38,896 nucleotides of DNA from Actinomadura bangladeshensis (GTDB lineage Bacteria; Actinomycetota; Actinomycetes; Streptosporangiales; Streptosporangiaceae), in contig NZ_SMJW01000048.1 in NCBI RefSeq assembly GCF_004348335.1, positions 1-38,896 on the forward strand. Reading direction: 5' to 3'. Within the stretch, counting starts at the first letter, position 1; each line of letters starts with the position of its first letter. Positions 35,105 through 38,896 of the stretch are shown piece by piece. The position numbers and the translations under genes were made by a program. The notes beneath the pieces are model-generated. The model was given only the letters and a program-made list of their open reading frames with translations. It was not told the origin of the DNA and did no database searches.

Positions 35105-37489
35105 ATGAGCGGACGTCATCGCAATGACTTCCCCGAGGGGATGGAAGGCGGCTACGACGCGTCCAGGCCCGTCTTCGGTCCGGCCAACGACGGGTCGTCC
35201 GACTGGTTCGGCGCGCGGGACGCCCAGGGGCGGCCGCTCTCCCAGCCCCCGGCGGGGCCGCAGGGCGCACCGCCCGGCGCGTCCGGCGAGACGCCGGAGT
35301 GGTTCACGCCGCGGCAGTCGTCGGAGGAGCCGGTCTACGGCTCGGGCGGCTTCGGCGGCGCGTCCGACGCGGGCGGCTACGGTCTTGGACGATCCGGCGG
35401 ATACCCGCAGGAGCAGCGTTCGGGCGGATACCCGCAGGGGGAACAGCGTTCGGGCAGATACCCGCAGGGGGAACAGAGGTCCGGTGGTTACCCGCAGGGT
35501 GATCCGCGGCGCTCGTCCCCGCAGGGGCCTGCGCCCGAGTCCTCCCCGCTGGCCGGCACCGGGTACAGCGAGTACGACTCGATCCGGAGTTCGGACGGCG
35601 GCCCGTCCGGGTTCTTCGGCGGCGGCGCCGGCGGAACGGGGTCCGGCGGGTCCCGCGGATCGGGCGGGTCCGGCGGGTCCGGTGGGTCCGGTGGCTACGG
35701 CGGCGGGTCCGGCGGCTATGACAGCGGATCCGGCGGCTACGAGTACGGGCGCCGAAAGAAGAAGCGCAGCGCGACCGCGCTGATCGGCCCGATGGCGGGC
35801 GCCGTCGGCCTGGCGCTGCTGCTCGGCGTCGGCGTCTACGCGTTCGCCGAGAGCGGCGGCGGCTGCTCCGGCGACGACGCGATGAACCTGTCGGTCGCGG
35901 CGGCGCCGGACATCGCGCCCGTCGTGGAGAAGGCCGCCGGGCGCTTCAACGACAGCAAGCAGAAGGTCGACGGCAAGTGCGTCAAGGCGACGGTGAAGAA
36001 GGTCGAGTCGGCCGCGGTGACGCCGCTGCTGTCCGGGCAGGCCGTCGCGGGCGGGTCCAACGAGCGGCCGGACGTGTGGATCCCCGACTCGTCCCTGTGG
36101 ATCTCGCTGGCGCAGGCCGACGCCGAGGGCGATGACAAGAGCGGCGTCATCTCCACCAAGACGTCCATCGCGAAGAGCCCGATCGTCGTCGGGCTGCCGC
36201 AGTCGCTCGCCGCGCAGCTGCAGAAGCAGGGCATCACGGCGAGCCCGTCCTGGGACAACCTGCTGAAGGCCGCCGGCGGCGTCGCGGGCGGCGCGGTGAC
36301 GAAGAACCAGATGATCCCGGCGGGTTCGGTGCGGCTGGTCGTCCCCGACCCGATGAAGAACGCGGCGGGCATGGGCTCGCTCATGGTCACCAGCATGCTG
36401 CTGGCCAACGACCCCAACCGGGACTCGATCTTCACCGGCATCGTCCGGACGGTCCGCGAGAGCACCGTCCCCACCGTGGAGGCCGAGTTCGCGGCGTTCC
36501 GCAAGGGCCAGACCGGCAAGAAGCCGATCTCGCTGTCGTCCGAGCAGGCCCTCTTCCAGTACAACCGGACGAAGCCGGCGGAGCCCGCGGTGGCGCTGTA
36601 CCCGATCGAGGGCACGCTGTCGATGGACTACCCGTTCACCGTCACCGGCAAGGACGCCGCCAAGCAGAAGGGCGCCCGGCTGCTGGAGAAGGCGATGACC
36701 ACCGAGGCCACCCGCAAGGACGTCCACGAGCTGGGCTTCCGCACCACCGACAACAAGGCGCCGGCGGGCTTCACGCAGGCGGCCGGGGTGAGCCCCGCCA
36801 AGCCGCGGCAGCTGCCGCAGCCGAAGAGCGAGGACGTCGCCAAGATCATGCAGGCGTGGTCGAAGCTGACGCTCGGCCTGCGCATGCTGACGCTGATCGA
36901 CGTGTCCGGCTCGATGCTGGAGAAGGTCGGCCCGAACACCAACCGGCTGCAGGCCATCGCGCAGGTGTCGCAGGGCGGGCTCAGCATGATGTCGAACGAC
37001 ACCGAGCTCGGCCAGTGGCTGTTCTCCACGAAGATGAACGGCGACCTGCCGTACAAGATCACGGTGCCGATCGGCCCGCTCGGCGAGCGGATCGGGTCCA
37101 ACACGCGGCGCGGGCTCGTCCTGTCGACGCTCAACCAGATGAAGCCGAAGCCGAACGGCGACACCGGCCTGTACCGGACGATGCTGGCCGCCTACAAGAA
37201 GATGAACGACACCTACAAGCCCGAGTTCGGCAACTCGATCCTGCTGCTCACGGACGGCAAGAACGACGACGACGGCGGCCCCACGCTGAAGGCGACGCTG
37301 CAGCAGCTGAAGGCCATGCAGGACCCGAACAAGCCGATCCAGGTCAACATGATCGGCTTCGGCAAGGGGGTGGACCGGGGCGAGCTGGAGCAGATCGCCG
37401 CGGCGACCAACGGCAACGTCCAGGTCGCGCAGACGCCGCAGGAGATCTCCAGGATCTTCCTCAAGATGCTGTCCCGCCGGATCGAGTGA
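35105..37489 (+). CDS. Membrane protein with extracellular substrate-binding-like and von Willebrand A domains
   Basis: A 794-residue protein. Residues 1-215 are a disordered cytoplasmic tail with YPQGEQRSGG repeats and Gly/Ser runs. A basic stop (GRRKKKRS) and one membrane helix (about 226-247) follow. The outer part begins with a periplasmic substrate-binding-like domain (about 258-580; VAAAPDIAPVVEKAAGRF, ERPDVWIPDSSLW). A vWA domain (about 590-794) closes the protein, with the MIDAS start LIDVSGSML and NSILLLTDGKNDD. The ABC-type binding fold without a transporter nearby suggests adhesion or scaffolding rather than uptake. ATG at 35105 with GAGGGCAGG upstream; the longer GTG frame overlaps the promoter. 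Confidence 0.9.
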   Translation: MSGRHRNDFPEGMEGGYDASRPVFGPANDGSSDWFGARDAQGRPLSQPPAGPQGAPPGASGETPEWFTPRQSSEEPVYGSGGFGGASDAGGYGLGRSGGYPQEQRSGGYPQGEQRSGRYPQGEQRSGGYPQGDPRRSSPQGPAPESSPLAGTGYSEYDSIRSSDGGPSGFFGGGAGGTGSGGSRGSGGSGGSGGSGGYGGGSGGYDSGSGGYEYGRRKKKRSATALIGPMAGAVGLALLLGVGVYAFAESGGGCSGDDAMNLSVAAAPDIAPVVEKAAGRFNDSKQKVDGKCVKATVKKVESAAVTPLLSGQAVAGGSNERPDVWIPDSSLWISLAQADAEGDDKSGVISTKTSIAKSPIVVGLPQSLAAQLQKQGITASPSWDNLLKAAGGVAGGAVTKNQMIPAGSVRLVVPDPMKNAAGMGSLMVTSMLLANDPNRDSIFTGIVRTVRESTVPTVEAEFAAFRKGQTGKKPISLSSEQALFQYNRTKPAEPAVALYPIEGTLSMDYPFTVTGKDAAKQKGARLLEKAMTTEATRKDVHELGFRTTDNKAPAGFTQAAGVSPAKPRQLPQPKSEDVAKIMQAWSKLTLGLRMLTLIDVSGSMLEKVGPNTNRLQAIAQVSQGGLSMMSNDTELGQWLFSTKMNGDLPYKITVPIGPLGERIGSNTRRGLVLSTLNQMKPKPNGDTGLYRTMLAAYKKMNDTYKPEFGNSILLLTDGKNDDDGGPTLKATLQQLKAMQDPNKPIQVNMIGFGKGVDRGELEQIAAATNGNVQVAQTPQEISRIFLKMLSRRIE
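35391..35505 (+). repeat. In-frame tandem repeat of about 30 bp, four copies
   Basis: The unit encodes SGGYPQGEQR with small variations and lies at residues 96-134 of the cytoplasmic tail. One unit is shortened by one codon. Confidence 0.75.
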
Positions 37490-37519
37490 CCCGGCGGCCG
37501 GCGGTCCGCGGCACCGCAT

Positions 37520-37537
37520 GATCACCTTTCGGTGATC
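37520..37537 (+). terminator. Hairpin after the vWA gene
   Basis: GATCACC (37520-37526), a TTTC loop and GGTGATC (37531-37537): a perfect 7-bp stem 31 nt past the stop. Confidence 0.5.
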
Positions 37538-37617
37538 TTACGGATGCGTCAGGTAGTTCCTGATTTTTCCTGGCCTCCGGTGTCAACCGGGTGCCGCGGT
37601 GGATCGTCAAACTGGGT

Positions 37618-37652
37618 GGAGGCCCGACGGGGAGCGGGGCCGTCGGGCCTCC
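37618..37652 (+). terminator. Strong terminator hairpin
   Basis: A perfect 13-bp stem, GGAGGCCCGACGG (37618-37630) with its complement at 37640-37652, and a 9-nt loop, without a T-run. Confidence 0.65.
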
Positions 37653-37800
37653 GACCCGCTTTCCCCCCGGCCCGTGACGGGGACATGACCGCCGGGCGCA
37701 CCCGGCGACGGGAGAGCGCACGCTCCCCCTTCCTCGATCTTCCGGTCCGTCCCCGATGCCGCGGACACGGAAGCCGAACACTGCCCGCGGGAGGACACCC

Positions 37801-38896
37801 GTGTCCGGTTGGCCCAGTCTCGACCGCGCCGACGACGAACGCCTGGCCCGGTCGCTGGCCGCAGGCGATCCGAGCGCGCTCATCCAGGTGATGGATCGCT
37901 ACGCGGCCCGCCTGTACGACTACTGCCACGCGCTGCTGCGCGACCAGGAGCAGGCGGCCGGAGCGCTCCACGACGCGCTCATCGCCGCCTACGCGCACGT
38001 GCCCGTGCTGCGCGAACCCGAGCGGTTCCGCGGCTGGCTGTACGCGCTCGTCCGCAACGAGTGCCGGCGGCGGCTGCGCGACCCCGACCGTCCCGCCGCG
38101 CGGCACGAGGCGCCCGAGGTCGAGGACGGCTTCCTGGACGAGGCCGAACTCGCCCGCCGGCAGGAGACCCGCCGGCTCGTGCACAGCGCCCTGTCGGCGC
38201 TGCGCGGTGGCGAGCGCGAGGCGCTCGACCTCATGCTGCGGCACGGCCTGGACACCTTCGAGGTCGGCGGCGTCCTCGGCCTCGGCGCGCAGGAGGCCGC
38301 CGATCTGACCGGCGCGGCCAAGGCCCACCTCGACGAGGCGCTCGCCGCCGTCCACATCGCCCGCACCGGGCGCGGCGACTGCCCCGCCGTCGCCGCGATC
38401 GCGGACGAGGGCGGCCGGGTGCTGCCGCCGCAGATCGTCCGCAAGCTCGTCCAGCACGTCGAGACGTGCCGGACGTGCGGCTCGCGGCGCGGGCGGGCGA
38501 TGCCCGCGGCACGGCTGCTGCAGGTGCTGCCGGTCGCGATGATGCCCACCGACCTGCGCGGACACGTGATGGCCACCGCCACCGACGCCGCGCTCGCCTC
38601 GGACCTGTCCTACATCGCGCATCGCGCCGGGCCCCTGGACGAGTGGGGCTGGCCCTACCCCGACGACGCGTCGCCCGTCCAGGACTCCGCCCCGGGACGC
38701 GGGCACCGCGCGCTCTGGCCCGCGCTCGCCGCCGCCGCGGCCGTCATCGTGATCGTCGCGGGGGCGTTCTATGTGATGTCGGGCGGCTCTCCCACCAGCG
38801 GGACGACCGCGCAGGACCCGTCGGGCGGGGCGTCGGCGTCGGTGGTCGACCCGTCCTCGCCGCCCGACTCCGAAGACCCCCTGGACTCCCCGACCC
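37801..38896 (+). CDS. ECF-type sigma factor with fused zinc-finger and membrane segment (partial, 3' end cut)
   Basis: 365 codons are visible. Sigma region 2 lies at about 20-100 (MDRYAARLYDYCHALLRD, FRGWLYALVRNECRRRLRD) and a region-4-like helix set at about 130-185 (LSALRGGEREALDLMLRHGL). After it, Cys near 194 and HVETCRTC (His 219, Cys 223, Cys 226) recall the HxxxCxxC zinc motif of anti-sigma factors. One membrane helix (about 303-325) and a Ser/Pro/Thr-rich outer part follow, still open at the window edge. The combination suggests a sigma factor that carries its own anti-sigma and membrane tether. It starts with GTG behind GGGAGG. The stop is outside the window. Confidence 0.88.
   Translation, partial: MSGWPSLDRADDERLARSLAAGDPSALIQVMDRYAARLYDYCHALLRDQEQAAGALHDALIAAYAHVPVLREPERFRGWLYALVRNECRRRLRDPDRPAARHEAPEVEDGFLDEAELARRQETRRLVHSALSALRGGEREALDLMLRHGLDTFEVGGVLGLGAQEAADLTGAAKAHLDEALAAVHIARTGRGDCPAVAAIADEGGRVLPPQIVRKLVQHVETCRTCGSRRGRAMPAARLLQVLPVAMMPTDLRGHVMATATDAALASDLSYIAHRAGPLDEWGWPYPDDASPVQDSAPGRGHRALWPALAAAAAVIVIVAGAFYVMSGGSPTSGTTAQDPSGGASASVVDPSSPPDSEDPLDSPT

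Larger units (their letters stand above)
37490..37800. other. 311-bp intergenic region between the vWA gene and the sigma factor gene
   Basis: No gene is seen. It holds two hairpins listed separately (37520-37537, 37618-37652) and two smaller ones nearer the sigma gene: CGCCGGG/CCCGGCG (37690-37707) and GAGCG/CGCTC (37714-37725). The last two may lie in the sigma-gene leader. No confident promoter is recognised. Confidence 0.5.

Noticed and set aside
35391..35505. CRISPR-like array
   Set aside because: The repeats are contiguous, in frame and without spacers; they encode a protein repeat. No CRISPR array is seen anywhere in the window.

Overview
This is high-GC actinobacterial chromosome. 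The gene content (a class V aminotransferase behind a SAM-IV riboswitch, DUF6221, DUF574-type methyltransferase, SseB-repeat and SBP-vWA proteins), the frequent GTG starts and the recurrent leaderless promoters (TAnnnT, 7 nt, start codon) suggest a member of the Streptosporangiales/Thermomonosporaceae (Actinomadura-like). That placement is inferred from sequence style, not demonstrated.

Layout. 1-2550: divergent cluster that looks like nitric-oxide/nitrite handling (membrane domain of a multicopper oxidase, NnrS-like membrane protein, hemerythrin-DUF2249 protein). 2564-6317: metH, preceded by a compact SAH riboswitch whose pseudoknot competes with a hairpin that hides the ribosome-binding site. 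6349-8661: a uridine-kinase-like protein without a Walker A lysine, DUF6221, and a secreted lipase with an operator-like dyad on its -35. 8795-11880: P450 coupled by ATGA to a DUF574 methyltransferase, then an HpnB-type glycosyltransferase. 11958-14429: type I modification genes hsdM-hsdS without hsdR, joined by a 14-bp triple repeat. 14462-15241: another methyltransferase.

15246-17553 is the most unusual part. A promoter starts transcription almost exactly at the 5' end of a 72-nt tRNA-like structure. All four stems are perfect, the anticodon is UUC and the loop has U33, but the D-loop lacks GG and the T-loop lacks TTC. It ends 1 nt before the ATG of a 731-aa protein that I cannot assign to any named family. 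There is no Shine-Dalgarno sequence. The arrangement suggests either a tRNA-like mRNA leader that controls or initiates translation, or an RNA-protein pair.

17737-20893: an RsbW-like ATPase, an HTH protein with an inverted repeat straddling its -10, and two small methyltransferases. 20890-26545: exonuclease III, membrane FKBP, a large bifunctional penicillin-binding protein, and a small lipoprotein. 26559-28010: the SAM-IV riboswitch and class V aminotransferase. 28112-33927: a 1425-aa SseB-repeat protein with a 650-residue Pro/Gly linker, a small translationally coupled partner, and a membrane-anchored Ser/Pro-rich surface protein. 34056-38896: SpoU-type RNA methyltransferase, a substrate-binding/vWA membrane protein, and an ECF sigma factor carrying its own zinc-finger and membrane segment, cut by the window end.

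Methyl-group metabolism is a recurring theme: SAM and SAH sensors, MetH, and at least seven SAM-dependent methyltransferases (including HsdM and the SpoU protein). Apart from the local operons, I see no evidence that the whole window works as one system.
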